Positions 30,524-40,364 of a stretch of 52,354 nucleotides of DNA are shown one piece after another. The stretch comes from an uncultured Gammaproteobacteria bacterium (GTDB taxonomy: Bacteria; Pseudomonadota; Gammaproteobacteria; Pseudomonadales; Ketobacteraceae): assembly GCA_913063125.1 (NCBI GenBank), contig CAJXZM010000019.1, positions 1-52,354 on the forward strand. Direction: 5' to 3'. Within the stretch, counting starts at the first letter, position 1. The number at the start of each line of letters is the position of its first letter. The position numbers and the translations under genes are program-made. The notes under the pieces were generated by a model. The model ran no database searches. It saw nothing but the letters and a program-made list of their open reading frames with translations, and had not been told where the DNA came from.

Positions 30524-31615
30524 TCAACAGAGAATACTCTTAGGGCTGGTGTTATTTTTGACAGCCTCATGTTCCGTTGCTTGATCTACGCAGGATTTTC
30601 GGTATGCGTTTGGTGTGTGGCCAGTCCAGCGTTTGAATGCTCTCTTAAAATTACTTGGTTCTGAGTACCCCGTCATATCCGCTATTTCGCTGATCGACCA
30701 TTCGGTATCTTTGAGGTATTCTTTCGCGAGAGATTCTCTGACAGAATCAAGAACCGCTTGGTAGGTCGTTCCCACTTCATTTAATTTACGTCGTAGGGTA
30801 CGAATACTCATTGAAAATTGATCGGCAACTTGTTCTTGGGACGGTAATAGCCAAGGTGACTCGTATAGCACTGTTCTAATTTTACTTACGATACATTGTG
30901 CTTTTTCAAATTGTTTGAGTTCAGTTTCGCATTGTTGTTTTGATATAGAAAAAATCGATTGATTTTTGAAGCCATCTTTGTCATCAAAATAGGATCGGCT
31001 GATAGTGAATGAACATGAGGAAGAATCAAACCTAACGTCTGATCCTAAGTACTCTTGGTACGTGTTGGCGTAATCCGGTGCGCTATAATCGAATTCACAT
31101 TTCGCGTCAAATTTTTTCCCCTTTAGATATTGAGACACAAACGCGTGGGTTCCGCTAATAGCGCACTCTAAATAAAAACGAGAAATGTAAGGTGTCGAAC
31201 TCTCTGTTAATTCAAATGTGAACTGTATGTTATCGGGTGTGAAAATTAATGTTAGTCGTAGAAAATTGATGCGAAGTTTTAAATAGCGCTGAAAAACCCG
31301 AAACCCTTCTTCGTAGTTCGGGCTGCTTAATACGGCGTAGGCGAGAGATCCATGGCTTGTAATGTCCGTACGTTTCCCCATTGCTAAGCCTAATCCGCGG
31401 ACATTTAAAGTTTCTACATTGCGGCAAAAGAATCCTTCAATATCTTTACACAGCATGAAGCCCTCAGTCTTTTTCATGATATTGGCTTCAGATGCCACGT
31501 TCTGTAACCATACCGATAGATCAACGCCATGTTCCTGCAGTACATTAAGAAATACCCTGTTGTACTCCGCAGAGAAGGTTGAAAAACCTTGTTTTTCTAA
31601 TGGTGGGTTAACCAT
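30524..31615 (-). CDS. AraC-family transcriptional regulator
   Basis: A 363-residue regulator. The N-terminal domain (about 20-200) is of the arabinose-binding-like type (LGLAMGKRTDITSHGSLAYA, FRVFQRYLKLR). The C-terminal domain (about 250-340) is an HTH_18: LPSQEQVADQFSMSIRTLRR and DTEWSISEIADMTGYSEPSN followed by FKRAFKRWTGHTPNAYRK. Intact. This type often controls lipid or alcohol oxidation genes. Its target cannot be told here; the decayed nitroreductase region lies next to it. Confidence 0.85.
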   Translation of the reverse strand: MVNPPLEKQGFSTFSAEYNRVFLNVLQEHGVDLSVWLQNVASEANIMKKTEGFMLCKDIEGFFCRNVETLNVRGLGLAMGKRTDITSHGSLAYAVLSSPNYEEGFRVFQRYLKLRINFLRLTLIFTPDNIQFTFELTESSTPYISRFYLECAISGTHAFVSQYLKGKKFDAKCEFDYSAPDYANTYQEYLGSDVRFDSSSCSFTISRSYFDDKDGFKNQSIFSISKQQCETELKQFEKAQCIVSKIRTVLYESPWLLPSQEQVADQFSMSIRTLRRKLNEVGTTYQAVLDSVRESLAKEYLKDTEWSISEIADMTGYSEPSNFKRAFKRWTGHTPNAYRKSCVDQATEHEAVKNNTSPKSILC

Positions 31616-32039
31616 GCTTTTCTCTTATTAATATGGGTTGTTTTTAATTGGCTAGTTAAACAGGTTACCAAAAGCTAATCGAAAGAATTCGGTGGCAGCC
31701 AAATGGCGGTACATTGACGCCAAATAGCTGCCAACGCTAGGGGGGATTGCGTTTTATAGGATATCATTAGTGTAAGGAATATCACGCAGCATCCGGTCTT
31801 CCAAGTAAATATATGTAACCTACGTGTTGGATTGTAAGTTCTATTATTTGCTGGGTTGATTGATTCTAAATCAATATAAAATATCTGCCTTTGAATGGGT
31901 GAGCCTCGACGTCGAAGCGATAGAGAACACTCGTCCCAATTGAACAAAGGCCTATTTGTTATACTCTTATAATATAACGCTGTTATTGCTAAGTCGTAGT
32001 TGTGGGGTTATTTAACTGCTTTCTTGAGACATTAAACGT
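31616..32039. other. Intergenic region without a supported gene
   Basis: About 420 bp. A 90-codon minus-strand frame (31675-31947) lacks coding character. AT-rich segments at 31960-32030 may hold the promoter of the next gene. Confidence 0.35.
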
Positions 32040-32258
32040 ATGCCAGCGACAATTAATCAAAAATCATGCCCTTTCTGCAAAAGCGCGAACAATTGCATGA
32101 TTAAAAGTGAAAATCCATGTTGGTGCAAGGATGTTGTTGTTTCAGCTAAACTTGTCGATATGGTTCCAGTAGAATTGATGCGGAAGTCGTGTATATGTCG
32201 GGAATGCATCGAACTATTTAATGAAAATCCATCAGGGTTTATATCAAAATATTCATAA
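32040..32258 (+). CDS. Cysteine-rich CWC family protein
   Basis: A 72-residue protein with paired cysteines: CPFCKSANNC, PCWCKD (the CWC signature), and SCICRECI. This matches the Cys-rich CWC family, presumed zinc-binding, of unknown function. ATG 32040. Confidence 0.8.
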   Translation: MPATINQKSCPFCKSANNCMIKSENPCWCKDVVVSAKLVDMVPVELMRKSCICRECIELFNENPSGFISKYS

Positions 32259-32354
32259 GCGTTGATGAGATATTCATAAGAATCTACGGTAAAATGGCAT
32301 AAAGACACAGGTAAATTTGGTTCGTATTCATTCAATAGCCTGGACGTATTTATT

Positions 32355-32648
32355 ATGAGCAATATTGTAGATTTCGCTGAGGAAAGGCGCAAAAGACAAG
32401 CCGTTAACCTGACAAACAGAGACGAAGCTTTGGCTCAGATATTGTCTGACTTAAAGGTGACGGTAGCCCGCATGGAGGTGTTGGGTAAAGAGCTGGTTCT
32501 CACCCAGAAAAAACTGGAACTTGCTGAAAAACGAGCGCAGTGGGCACAGCAAAGCATGGGTAATCTTCGAGGATTATGCGTCCAATATATTAAGTCTAAA
32601 TGCAGTCTCAACAAAGGGCTAAAAAATCGAGATGATAATATTCATTAA
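32355..32648 (+). CDS. Small coiled-coil protein
   Basis: A 97-residue protein. A short basic start (VDFAEERRKRQ) is followed by a long heptad-rich helix (residues about 22-70, ALAQILSDLKVTVARMEVLG) and a basic tail. No family recognised. It follows the CWC gene by 96 bp on the same strand. Confidence 0.55.
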   Translation: MSNIVDFAEERRKRQAVNLTNRDEALAQILSDLKVTVARMEVLGKELVLTQKKLELAEKRAQWAQQSMGNLRGLCVQYIKSKCSLNKGLKNRDDNIH

Positions 32649-32775
32649 TATTACCATCGAATACTAAGGAAGGTCGTTCAGAGGCATGTCTGTGCAGTGG
32701 ACGGAAAATATAGTCTATACTTTTCTCAAATGATGGTTATATGATTTAGTTCTGAGAGAATGTAGAGAGAGTATA

Positions 32776-34047
32776 GTGATACGGTTTGTTCGGTTTTGGC
32801 AAAATCTGGGTTTGTTTTTGACGCAGCGGCTACTTTTTGTTCTGCTATTTTTGCCTGTACATGTTATTGCGGCAAGCTCTGAGGAAGCATTGCAGTTATC
32901 TGGTTTCGCATCATTTGGAGCGGGGAAATTAAGCCGGGACGATGCGCCTTTTCTTAACTATGCCGAAGGTTGGAGTTTTCGTTCCGATACTATTGTTGGA
33001 GGTCAAGCCCAATATCAGTTCACCAATCGTTGGTCTTCTACAATACAGGTGGTTGCAAGGGGGTTTACGTTTGACGACAATGATAAGTTCGATCCTGTTC
33101 TAGAGTGGCTTTTTACAAGTTATCAATGGTCACCGGAAACGCGTTTTCGTGTAGGGCGTATGAGGACGCCACTATATCTGTTTTCAGATTCCCTTGAAAT
33201 TGGCTATGCCTACCCATGGGTAAGGCCCCCAGTGGATATTTACAGCTACTTGCTTGCGCCACTGGCAAACTTTGATGGCGTGGATTTCTCAACAAACGTT
33301 GATTTTGGTGAAGCTGATTTGGATGTTCAGATTTTTGCTGGTGTTAGTAGGGGTACCTATATTGATTTTGATATAGAACTGTCTCCAATCTTTGGTGTTA
33401 ATTTTGTATCTCATTGGGACAGTTTGACGCTCCGTTACGGTGTAACGCTAGGTTATACCGATGCCGCTAGCGAGGGACTGTCAGCTTTTGCGAGCAACTA
33501 TGATTTTTTTGCATCCCAAATTCCGATATTTAAAGAAATTCGAGATTCCCATGAAACAGAGGATGAGCTGTTTCAGTATCACGCGGTTGGGCTTCAATGG
33601 GATTATGAGAACTGGTCGGTTATTAGTGAGGCATATACGACAGTTGGTCCGGGAAAAGATTTCTCTAATGATGCAAAAGGCTGGTATGTCTCGTTTACAA
33701 AACAAATTCAAGACTTTGCACCTTATATGGTATTTGGCTACTACAAAAATGAATTTAGTGATGATATTTCATCACTAATTGCAGAGAGTAAGATTACATA
33801 TCCGGTTGGTGGACCTTTGGGGCCTGAACTGGATGGGCTTAGAGAGATCAATCTGTTAATTCTTGATGATTTTAATGAGAAAGGGAGAAGCTATACGGTT
33901 GGTGTGCGGTATGATTTTCGCCAGAATGCTGCTTTTAAGGTTGAAGTGGAATACTTTGATTCGACCTCTCAGTTAACTCGGGCAGCACTGAGTGACTCAA
34001 AACAGGATACCGTGCTATTAAGCATGGTTGTTGATGTGGTGTTCTGA
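32776..34047 (+). CDS. Outer-membrane porin-like protein (triad 1)
   Basis: A 423-residue beta-barrel protein. Signal peptide (LLFVLLFLPVHVIAAS), then LSGFASFGAGKLSRDD and alternating aromatic beta strands (RFRVGRMRTPLYLFSD, WVRPPVDIYSY). It ends in a C-terminal aromatic residue, VVDVVF, as outer-membrane barrels do. The start is GTG 32776. It overlaps the PstS-like gene by one base (TGATG). A paralogous porin is at 43691-44986; both share the GxxRxPLYLxSD/GRIGFQLFMLSD and WxRPPxxxY blocks. Likely the outer-membrane part of a three-gene system. Confidence 0.75.
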   Translation: MIRFVRFWQNLGLFLTQRLLFVLLFLPVHVIAASSEEALQLSGFASFGAGKLSRDDAPFLNYAEGWSFRSDTIVGGQAQYQFTNRWSSTIQVVARGFTFDDNDKFDPVLEWLFTSYQWSPETRFRVGRMRTPLYLFSDSLEIGYAYPWVRPPVDIYSYLLAPLANFDGVDFSTNVDFGEADLDVQIFAGVSRGTYIDFDIELSPIFGVNFVSHWDSLTLRYGVTLGYTDAASEGLSAFASNYDFFASQIPIFKEIRDSHETEDELFQYHAVGLQWDYENWSVISEAYTTVGPGKDFSNDAKGWYVSFTKQIQDFAPYMVFGYYKNEFSDDISSLIAESKITYPVGGPLGPELDGLREINLLILDDFNEKGRSYTVGVRYDFRQNAAFKVEVEYFDSTSQLTRAALSDSKQDTVLLSMVVDVVF

Positions 34048-34499
34048 TGCGGAATATTACTCAGATGCCTCTAGTGAAGGGCGTAGCGTTTAGTATGGTG
34101 CTATGTGTTATAAGCGTTTCATGTTACGCAGATGTCGCTGTTGTCGTGCATCCGAGCAGCAGTATTGAGTCGTTAACGACTAGGCAGGTAAAAAAGCTAT
34201 TTTTGGGCCGTTTAAGGATGCTTCCTAACACCGGTCGAGAAGCCGCTGTTGTTGATCAGGACGCGGATTCAGCTTCTCATAAACTCCTGTATTCAAAGCT
34301 TATTAATATGACCCCAGTTAAACTAAGGCGGTACCGTGCTGCTTATCTTTTTAGTGGAAAAGGTACGTTGCCGGTTATGGTAAAGGGGGATGAGAAAGTA
34401 AAAGATTTTGTTGCCGATAGTTTATCTGCTATCGGTTATATTGATGCCGCGTTGGTAGATGATAGCGTGAAATCAGTTTACCTTTTGTCTATCGACTAA
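34047..34499 (+). CDS. Short PstS-like periplasmic protein (triad 1)
   Basis: A 150-residue protein. Signal peptide to CYADVAVVV, then VHPSSSIESLTTRQVKKLFL, NTGREAAVVDQD, and GYIDAALVDDSVKSVYLL, the half-size phosphate-binding PstS-like fold found next to signalling genes. Translationally coupled to the porin (TGATG). The paralogue at 44989-45411 has the same layout. Too short for a complete PstS, so a ligand-sensing partner is likelier than a transporter component; inference. Confidence 0.7.
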   Translation: MRNITQMPLVKGVAFSMVLCVISVSCYADVAVVVHPSSSIESLTTRQVKKLFLGRLRMLPNTGREAAVVDQDADSASHKLLYSKLINMTPVKLRRYRAAYLFSGKGTLPVMVKGDEKVKDFVADSLSAIGYIDAALVDDSVKSVYLLSID

Positions 34500-34668
34500 T
34501 TTTAGTGGTGTCCATTCGATTCTGACGTATATTTAAAAATAACGTATAAGCTCTTGTTTTTCAGCTAGTTAGATTTTTCAGGTTTTAGATGGTGATATTC
34601 ATCTCCCTTTTTGGACTACAATTAACGAATATTGTTTTATATGACTATTAGTCCCATTGAGGCGCCGA

Positions 34669-36498
34669 GTGAAGCTGAATCAAAATTCGAAAATTCGATT
34701 TCAAATTATATCTATCTCGATCTTTGGAGGGTTGGGGTTTAGCTGTTATTTGGCTTTTAGTATGTTTTCGTCGTTGAATATTGTGGAGAACACCCAGGAC
34801 GTTAAGGAAGTTCAATACCCGGTTATTCAGAGACTTGTAAGGATGAATTATGAGACCAATTTGGTCCGTGATTCTTTATCTGATGTGGTCAGTTTAGGTG
34901 ACGACATTTTTATCGAGGATACTGATGCGTTAGCGGAAGGTTTCCACCTTCTTGTGGCTGAAATTATTGAAATAGACCCAGGATTCGCAAAAGAAGTGGG
35001 TTCTATTGAGACACTTTTTAATGTCTATTATAAGGATGCCAGGAACCTAACATTAATGTTAGTGAGGTCCCCGGGCGATCTGGATAAATATGAGTCGCAA
35101 GCAGTTTTGGCAAATTCTAGGTTTAAAAAAATCAGTAAAAAAATATCTGAGTTACTTGATTCTGAACAGCGTGATTTTACGTTATCGCTAAATGAGATAA
35201 CGCAATCTATTCGAGAGACACTGACGATTGGAGTGTATCTTGCGGTGCTTACGTTGGCGGGTATCTTTATCGTTACTTGGCGAGCATTGGTAAATATATT
35301 GCGGCTAATTAATCGTAGTGACGCGTTGAAAAAAGAATTTCTTGCAACAATGAGCCATGAATTAAGAACACCGATGAATGGTATTTATGGATCAATACAG
35401 TTGCTCAAAATGACGAACCTTGATGAGCAACAAACAAAATACCTGGACGCTGCGGTAGAGTCATTTTCATCGATGAAAATGTCCGTTGACGATATTTTAA
35501 CGTTCTCGGACTTTATGTCAGGAAAACCTAGAATAAGGAAGGTGTTTGCAGGTCTTTCCAGGGAAGTTAAAGGGTTTCTTGATGAGGCAAGTGAGTACGC
35601 AAGTAAAAAAAATCTTGGATTGACAGTTGAGCTAAATAATTGCTCTGATTTTCTTGTTGAAACAGATGTTCAAAAAGTATTGCACATTGTTCGTCATGTT
35701 TTTAATAACGCGGTGAAGTTTACTGAAATTGGCTCTATTGAATTTGAGATGAAATATAACGTCAATAGATCGTTACTAGAGGAGGGAACGGTAGAAATAT
35801 CCGTTAGAGATTCGGGGCGAGGCATTCCTGAAGACAAGCTAGAGGATGTTTTTCAGCCTTTTAAGCAGCTTGACGGCTCCTTTCATCGATTACATCAAGG
35901 TATTGGTTTGGGGCTGGCAATGTGCAAGGCGATCAGCGATAGCATGAGGGGAGTCATTGAACTTAAAAATAGGGAAGGGGCAAGCGGCATTGTTGTTACT
36001 TATTCATTCCCCGCGAAATTTAAACGAAAAGAAGTAAAAGAGGCGTTGTTAAAAGGTAATGAGGAGAAGGGTGCTAAGGATAAAAGTGCAGAAGAAAAAA
36101 CAACATCGACAGAGAAGAATAAAGATGAAGGAATCATTCTTGTTGCAGAAGATAATCATGTCAATCAGTTGGTCATAAAGGGGCTTTTGAAGCGGCTAGG
36201 TTATCAAGTTGTTTTGGCAGATAATGGGCAAGAAGCGTTGGAAAGGCTCAAGGGTAGTAATGTTACATTAGTATTAATGGATTGTCAGATGCCTGTTATG
36301 GATGGCTTTGAATCGACAAAGTGTATTCGTGAACTTGAAGAACCGTATTGTGATATCCCCATTATCGCGGTTACTGCGAATACGATGGAGGGAGACAGGG
36401 AGCATTGCTTGGAGGTTGGGATGAATGAATACTTAAAAAAACCGGTGAATATGGGTGTATTAAAACAAGCGATAGAAGACCAGCTAGAGAAAAGCTAA
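34669..36498 (+). CDS. Hybrid sensor histidine kinase (triad 1)
   Basis: About 609 residues from GTG 34669 (a TTG at 34657 adds four). Counting from 34657: membrane helices at about 15-38 and 189-209 enclose a helical periplasmic domain. The phospho-His is H234 in FLATMSHELRTPMNG. The N-box is at 350, ATPase motifs VRDSGRGIPEDKLE and GIGLGLAMCK at 383-424. The receiver domain (490-613) has phospho-Asp D542 in LVLMDCQMPVMDG and Lys595. No output domain or phosphotransfer domain is attached, so phosphate must pass on to separate proteins. Probable readout of the porin/PstS-like pair. Confidence 0.85.
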   Translation: MKLNQNSKIRFQIISISIFGGLGFSCYLAFSMFSSLNIVENTQDVKEVQYPVIQRLVRMNYETNLVRDSLSDVVSLGDDIFIEDTDALAEGFHLLVAEIIEIDPGFAKEVGSIETLFNVYYKDARNLTLMLVRSPGDLDKYESQAVLANSRFKKISKKISELLDSEQRDFTLSLNEITQSIRETLTIGVYLAVLTLAGIFIVTWRALVNILRLINRSDALKKEFLATMSHELRTPMNGIYGSIQLLKMTNLDEQQTKYLDAAVESFSSMKMSVDDILTFSDFMSGKPRIRKVFAGLSREVKGFLDEASEYASKKNLGLTVELNNCSDFLVETDVQKVLHIVRHVFNNAVKFTEIGSIEFEMKYNVNRSLLEEGTVEISVRDSGRGIPEDKLEDVFQPFKQLDGSFHRLHQGIGLGLAMCKAISDSMRGVIELKNREGASGIVVTYSFPAKFKRKEVKEALLKGNEEKGAKDKSAEEKTTSTEKNKDEGIILVAEDNHVNQLVIKGLLKRLGYQVVLADNGQEALERLKGSNVTLVLMDCQMPVMDGFESTKCIRELEEPYCDIPIIAVTANTMEGDREHCLEVGMNEYLKKPVNMGVLKQAIEDQLEKS

Positions 36499-36810
36499 AA
36501 AACGTTACTAATCCATTGAGTTCCATACCCAATTTTCTTCCAAACAGTCGCGCTCTATTTTGGTGCGTTTTGTCGTGCTTGTGCTTTTTTTGCCCACATT
36601 TGGGTCGGCGGGGTGGGTGGTTAACTTTTGAAATTGGCACCTGCAACTATTTATCCCTTATATTTCAATAGGATACATCAGTTTTATTCAATGTGACGTA
36701 CTTCGGGTTCGAAAATTGCATTGCCACTGGCTTATTTGCATTAGTGATCAGTACTTTACGCTGACATTAATGAAGTAGTTTGTTTTTCAGCAATATCCTT
36801 GGAGATAATT

Positions 36811-38985
36811 ATGAGTGGAAATGCAACCCGTTTAGCGGCAATTAGTGCGATTACAAACGCGACGCCTATTAGCACTGAAATGCCAGAGCCCCTGAGTAAA
36901 ATCTGGGCCAGCGACGTTTTTAGCCTAGCAAAAATGGAAGAATCACTTTCAAAGAAAGCATTCAAGGCGATGAAGGAAACCGTGCACACTGGTGTGCCAC
37001 TTGATGCTGCTACCGCAGACATTGTTGCTGCAGCCATGAAAGATTGGGCGTTATTAAAAGGTGCAAAATTCTTCTCACACATTTTCTATCCCATGACCAA
37101 TGCGACCGCTGAAAAGCATGACGGTTTTATTATTACCAAACCTGACGGTGAAGCGATTACTGAATTTACAGGGAGTTTGTTAATCAAAGGCGAGCCCGAC
37201 GGTTCTTCGTTCCCCAATGGTAGTTTACGAATGACGAATGCGGCCAGGGGATATACCGCATGGGATCCCACAAGTCCTGCGTACATTATGAATACGCCGA
37301 ACGGTGCCACCTTGATGATTCCGAGTGTTTTCATGTCTTGGACAGGAGAAGCGCTGGATAAGAAAATCCCCTTGCTACGTTCGAATGCGGCAATGAATAA
37401 AGCAGCACAAAAAGTGTTGTCATTGATGGGCGAGACTGACATAGCAACTTTAAATTCTAGCTGTGGTGCAGAGCAAGAATACTTTTTAATCGATGATAAT
37501 TTTGCAGCCAATCGTCCAGATTTGTTGTTGGCAGGCCGAACACTTTTTGGTGCAGCGCCAGCTAAAGGCCAGCAGTTTGATGACCACTACTTCGGCGCAA
37601 TTCCAGAGCGCGTTCAAGTCTTTATGCAAGATTTCGAAGACCAGCTGTATAAACTGGGTATTCCAGCAAAAACGCATCACAACGAAGTTGCCCCAGGACA
37701 ATTTGAACTGGCCCCTTATTTTGAGGCAGCAAACGTAGCGGCTGATCACCAGCAATTATTGATGACGGTCTTAAAAAACACTGCAAAAAAACATGGCTTT
37801 CTTGCGTTGCTGCACGAGAAACCGTTTGCTGGTCTCAACGGATCAGGAAAACACGTTAATTGGTCTGTTGGTAATGCGACTCAGGGTAACCTGTTAGATC
37901 CGGGTAAAACACCGGAAGAAAACCTTAACTTCCTGTTATTTTGTGGTGCGGTAATTCGTGGGGTTCATCTTTATGGTCCTCTCTTACGTGCTGTAATCGC
38001 ATCTGCTGCGAACGACCATCGTTTAGGTGCGAACGAAGCGCCGCCAGCGATATTGTCGGTATACTTAGGTGACCAGCTTGAAAAGGTATTTAAGGATATT
38101 CAAAATGGAAATATAGAGCCGAGTGTTTGCGGTGGAGAGATGGATTTAGGTTTATCCCAAATTCTAGGTTTCACACGTGACCCTGGTGACCGAAACCGTA
38201 CATCACCGTTTGCTTTTACAGGTAATCGCTTTGAATTCCGTGCGGTAGGCTCGTCTCAGTCAGTTTCAGGTCCACTGGTGGCAATGAACACTATGTTGGC
38301 AGACTCTTTGGATTGGATTGCCACGAAACTTGAGTCTGCACTGGATTCCGGTAAAGACCAAACATCAGCGGTTATTTCTGTCTTGAAAGAGCTCATGGAT
38401 TTACACGGCAACGTCATTTTTGGTGGTGATGGTTACTCCAAAGAATGGCATCAATTGGCCGTAGAAGAGCGAGGGCTGAAAAACATACCTACCACTGCGG
38501 ATGCTTTACCAGCATTTAAAGATGACACAGTGAAAGCCCTGTTTGAAAGCACTGGGGTTTTGTCACCAATCGAACTGGAAAGTCGTTACGAAGTTTACTC
38601 TGAGCAATATATTCTTGCAATCGAAGTAGAAGCTAAGTTGGTTATTGATATGGCGACGACGGGAGTTTACCCCGCGGCGACGTCCTACCTTACGGAATTA
38701 ACATCATCGATCGCTAGCGCTTCTAGTGCCGGTATTTCGCTTGATAAGGGTGTAGCTACGTCGATCGCATCCGATGCTGACGCCATGATGAAATCAGTCG
38801 CCGGACTTTCAGCAGCAATTGAGGTACATGATTTTGCAAGTGTTGAAGATCATATGCAATATTGCGCTGGTACACTTTGCGGTTTGATGGGTGATGTGCG
38901 CAAATACGCGGATTCATTGGAAGCACAGGTTGCTGATTCTGCATGGCCTTTCCCGAAATATTCTGAGATGCTTTTTATTAAATAG
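36811..38985 (+). CDS. glnN: Type III glutamine synthetase
   Basis: A 724-residue enzyme, the size of GSIII (types I and II are shorter). Key blocks: SMSWTGEALDKKIPLLRS-like region, LNSSCGAEQEYFLID, KTHHNEVAPGQFELAP, GLNGSGKHVNWS, RDPGDRNRTSPFAFTGNRFE and FRAVGSSQSVSGP. It makes glutamine from glutamate, ammonia and ATP in the cytoplasm. Start ATG 36811 with GGAGATAATT; an in-frame TTG at 36799 is less likely. It stands alone with a 312-bp upstream gap, likely regulatory, and a stem-loop downstream. Confidence 0.9.
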   Translation: MSGNATRLAAISAITNATPISTEMPEPLSKIWASDVFSLAKMEESLSKKAFKAMKETVHTGVPLDAATADIVAAAMKDWALLKGAKFFSHIFYPMTNATAEKHDGFIITKPDGEAITEFTGSLLIKGEPDGSSFPNGSLRMTNAARGYTAWDPTSPAYIMNTPNGATLMIPSVFMSWTGEALDKKIPLLRSNAAMNKAAQKVLSLMGETDIATLNSSCGAEQEYFLIDDNFAANRPDLLLAGRTLFGAAPAKGQQFDDHYFGAIPERVQVFMQDFEDQLYKLGIPAKTHHNEVAPGQFELAPYFEAANVAADHQQLLMTVLKNTAKKHGFLALLHEKPFAGLNGSGKHVNWSVGNATQGNLLDPGKTPEENLNFLLFCGAVIRGVHLYGPLLRAVIASAANDHRLGANEAPPAILSVYLGDQLEKVFKDIQNGNIEPSVCGGEMDLGLSQILGFTRDPGDRNRTSPFAFTGNRFEFRAVGSSQSVSGPLVAMNTMLADSLDWIATKLESALDSGKDQTSAVISVLKELMDLHGNVIFGGDGYSKEWHQLAVEERGLKNIPTTADALPAFKDDTVKALFESTGVLSPIELESRYEVYSEQYILAIEVEAKLVIDMATTGVYPAATSYLTELTSSIASASSAGISLDKGVATSIASDADAMMKSVAGLSAAIEVHDFASVEDHMQYCAGTLCGLMGDVRKYADSLEAQVADSAWPFPKYSEMLFIK

Positions 38986-39042
38986 TGTTAAGTGATAAAA
39001 GTTGATATGTAGTAGAGAGTGTAATAATTAAGTGTATGGAAG

Positions 39043-39100
39043 CTCAGATCGTACCTGACAGTTGCCAGCTTTAACGGGGGACATTCAGATACGATCTGAG
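39043..39100. other. Stem-loop between convergent genes
   Basis: CTCAGATCGTA at 39043 pairs perfectly with TACGATCTGAG at 39090, with a large loop; outer AAGTGTAT/ATACTT segments add imperfect pairs. No T run follows, so it may be a bidirectional stop or a structured RNA end. Confidence 0.45.
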
Positions 39101-39135
39101 AATACTTATACTCACTTAAAATATATATTCGTTCT

Positions 39136-39402
39136 TTATGCCATTGCAGCGACAACATTATTTATATAAGTATCTATCAAAGCCTCAAATTGTTTTTTTA
39201 CGACAGGCTTCGCAATGGCTTTTGTCCAGCGGGGCAAAGGTAAAATCAACGTTGCTTTTGTTGCAAAGTGTACCTCACTCTTTTCTCCCGACTCTCTAAC
39301 ATGGCAAATTCCCGATATTTGCGTATTCCCTGTCCCTATGACGGGCTCCCAGGTAACCTTGCGATCAGTATCATGCCATTTACATTTGCTAGTATATTCC
39401 AC
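39136..39402 (-). CDS. SRPBCC-like small protein, N-terminus uncertain
   Basis: The frame matches the C-terminal part of an SRPBCC/polyketide-cyclase-like protein (KCKWHDTDRKVTWEPV, then GICHVRES, then LPRWTKAIAKPVVKKQFEAL). The frame stays coding upstream (VWILEKIGTEAYKH) to a stop near 39460 without a start codon other than GTG 39402. It may be a truncated gene or start at an unusual codon. Confidence 0.45.
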   Translation of the reverse strand: MEYTSKCKWHDTDRKVTWEPVIGTGNTQISGICHVRESGEKSEVHFATKATLILPLPRWTKAIAKPVVKKQFEALIDTYINNVVAAMA

Positions 39403-39575
39403 TTGATGTTTATAGGCTTCCGTACCTATTTTCTCTAATATCCAGACGTTATGTCATATATGTCAAAATTCTATTGTGCCTGAGCGGAACAAGAGCTGTT
39501 CTGTGAGCTGCCTTCTCCTTTATTGATTAACTGATAAAATAGTTCAAATATTAAGCCGTTGATGTTGGTGCCCCA

Positions 39576-40364
39576 ATGAAAATGATGAGATTTTCCGGAC
39601 TATTTTTACTTACCTTGATCTTCTTGGTGGCAGTGTTGTGCTGGGTTGTTAGCGCCAATATAGATGGCATGATCAAGGGAACGATCCAGCAAAAAATGAC
39701 AGCCTTAACCAAGACTGAGGTAACGTTATCGAATTTGGAGACGGGTTTTTTTAGTGGCCGAATTGTAATAACGGATTTAGTGATGGCTAACCCTAAGGGG
39801 TATCTCGGTGACCACCTTATTCGATTGGGTGACGTTCAGGTGATGGTTGATATCCGTTCACTTAATAGTGATGTCATTATTATTGAGAGCATTCAATTAA
39901 ATGATGTGGATGTTGTGCTAGAGGAAAAAACGTTTGGTCAGATTAATATTAAGACATTAATTGATACCGTTGAATCAGCAGATCTGCTGCCTGAACCAAT
40001 AGATTTGCTGCGCTTTAGGTTGAAGACCTACTCCGTGGGGGAAAGTACGCTGCACCTCTTAGGTGGGCCACTTGCAGATAAAACCCTATCTCTACCTGGT
40101 GTTGAACGGGAAAGCAGCCTTGGTAACCCGGTTGCTTTGCCCCTTAAAGATATCGTGAAAGCTTTGATTCAGGAGGTTATGAAAGGAATGTTAAAAGAGG
40201 GGCGGGGGATGATGAAGCAGAGCATTACCAAGGGCTTTACTCAGAAAATGAAAAAACTCAGCCCACCTCCCATGAGTATTAAGGCCAAGATACAGAAAAT
40301 TAAGAAGGTGATTGAAAGAGAGTTGCCGTCATTAGAGCTACCCCCGTTACCTTTCTTAGCGTGA
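39576..40364 (+). CDS. AsmA-like inner-membrane-anchored protein
   Basis: A 262-residue protein: one N-terminal helix (FLLTLIFLVAVLCWVV), then the AsmA/DUF748-like start IDGMIKGTIQQKMTALTKTE, SGRIVITDLVMANPKGY and VQVMVDIRSLNSDVIIIESI. The rest is shorter than in full AsmA proteins and ends Pro/Leu rich. It overlaps the next gene by four bases. Family role: outer-membrane lipid or envelope homeostasis. Here a short variant. Confidence 0.65.
   Translation: MKMMRFSGLFLLTLIFLVAVLCWVVSANIDGMIKGTIQQKMTALTKTEVTLSNLETGFFSGRIVITDLVMANPKGYLGDHLIRLGDVQVMVDIRSLNSDVIIIESIQLNDVDVVLEEKTFGQINIKTLIDTVESADLLPEPIDLLRFRLKTYSVGESTLHLLGGPLADKTLSLPGVERESSLGNPVALPLKDIVKALIQEVMKGMLKEGRGMMKQSITKGFTQKMKKLSPPPMSIKAKIQKIKKVIERELPSLELPPLPFLA

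Noticed and set aside
31675..31947. 90-codon minus-strand frame between the AraC and CWC genes
   Set aside because: No ribosome site, no domain and poor amino-acid composition; treated as non-coding.
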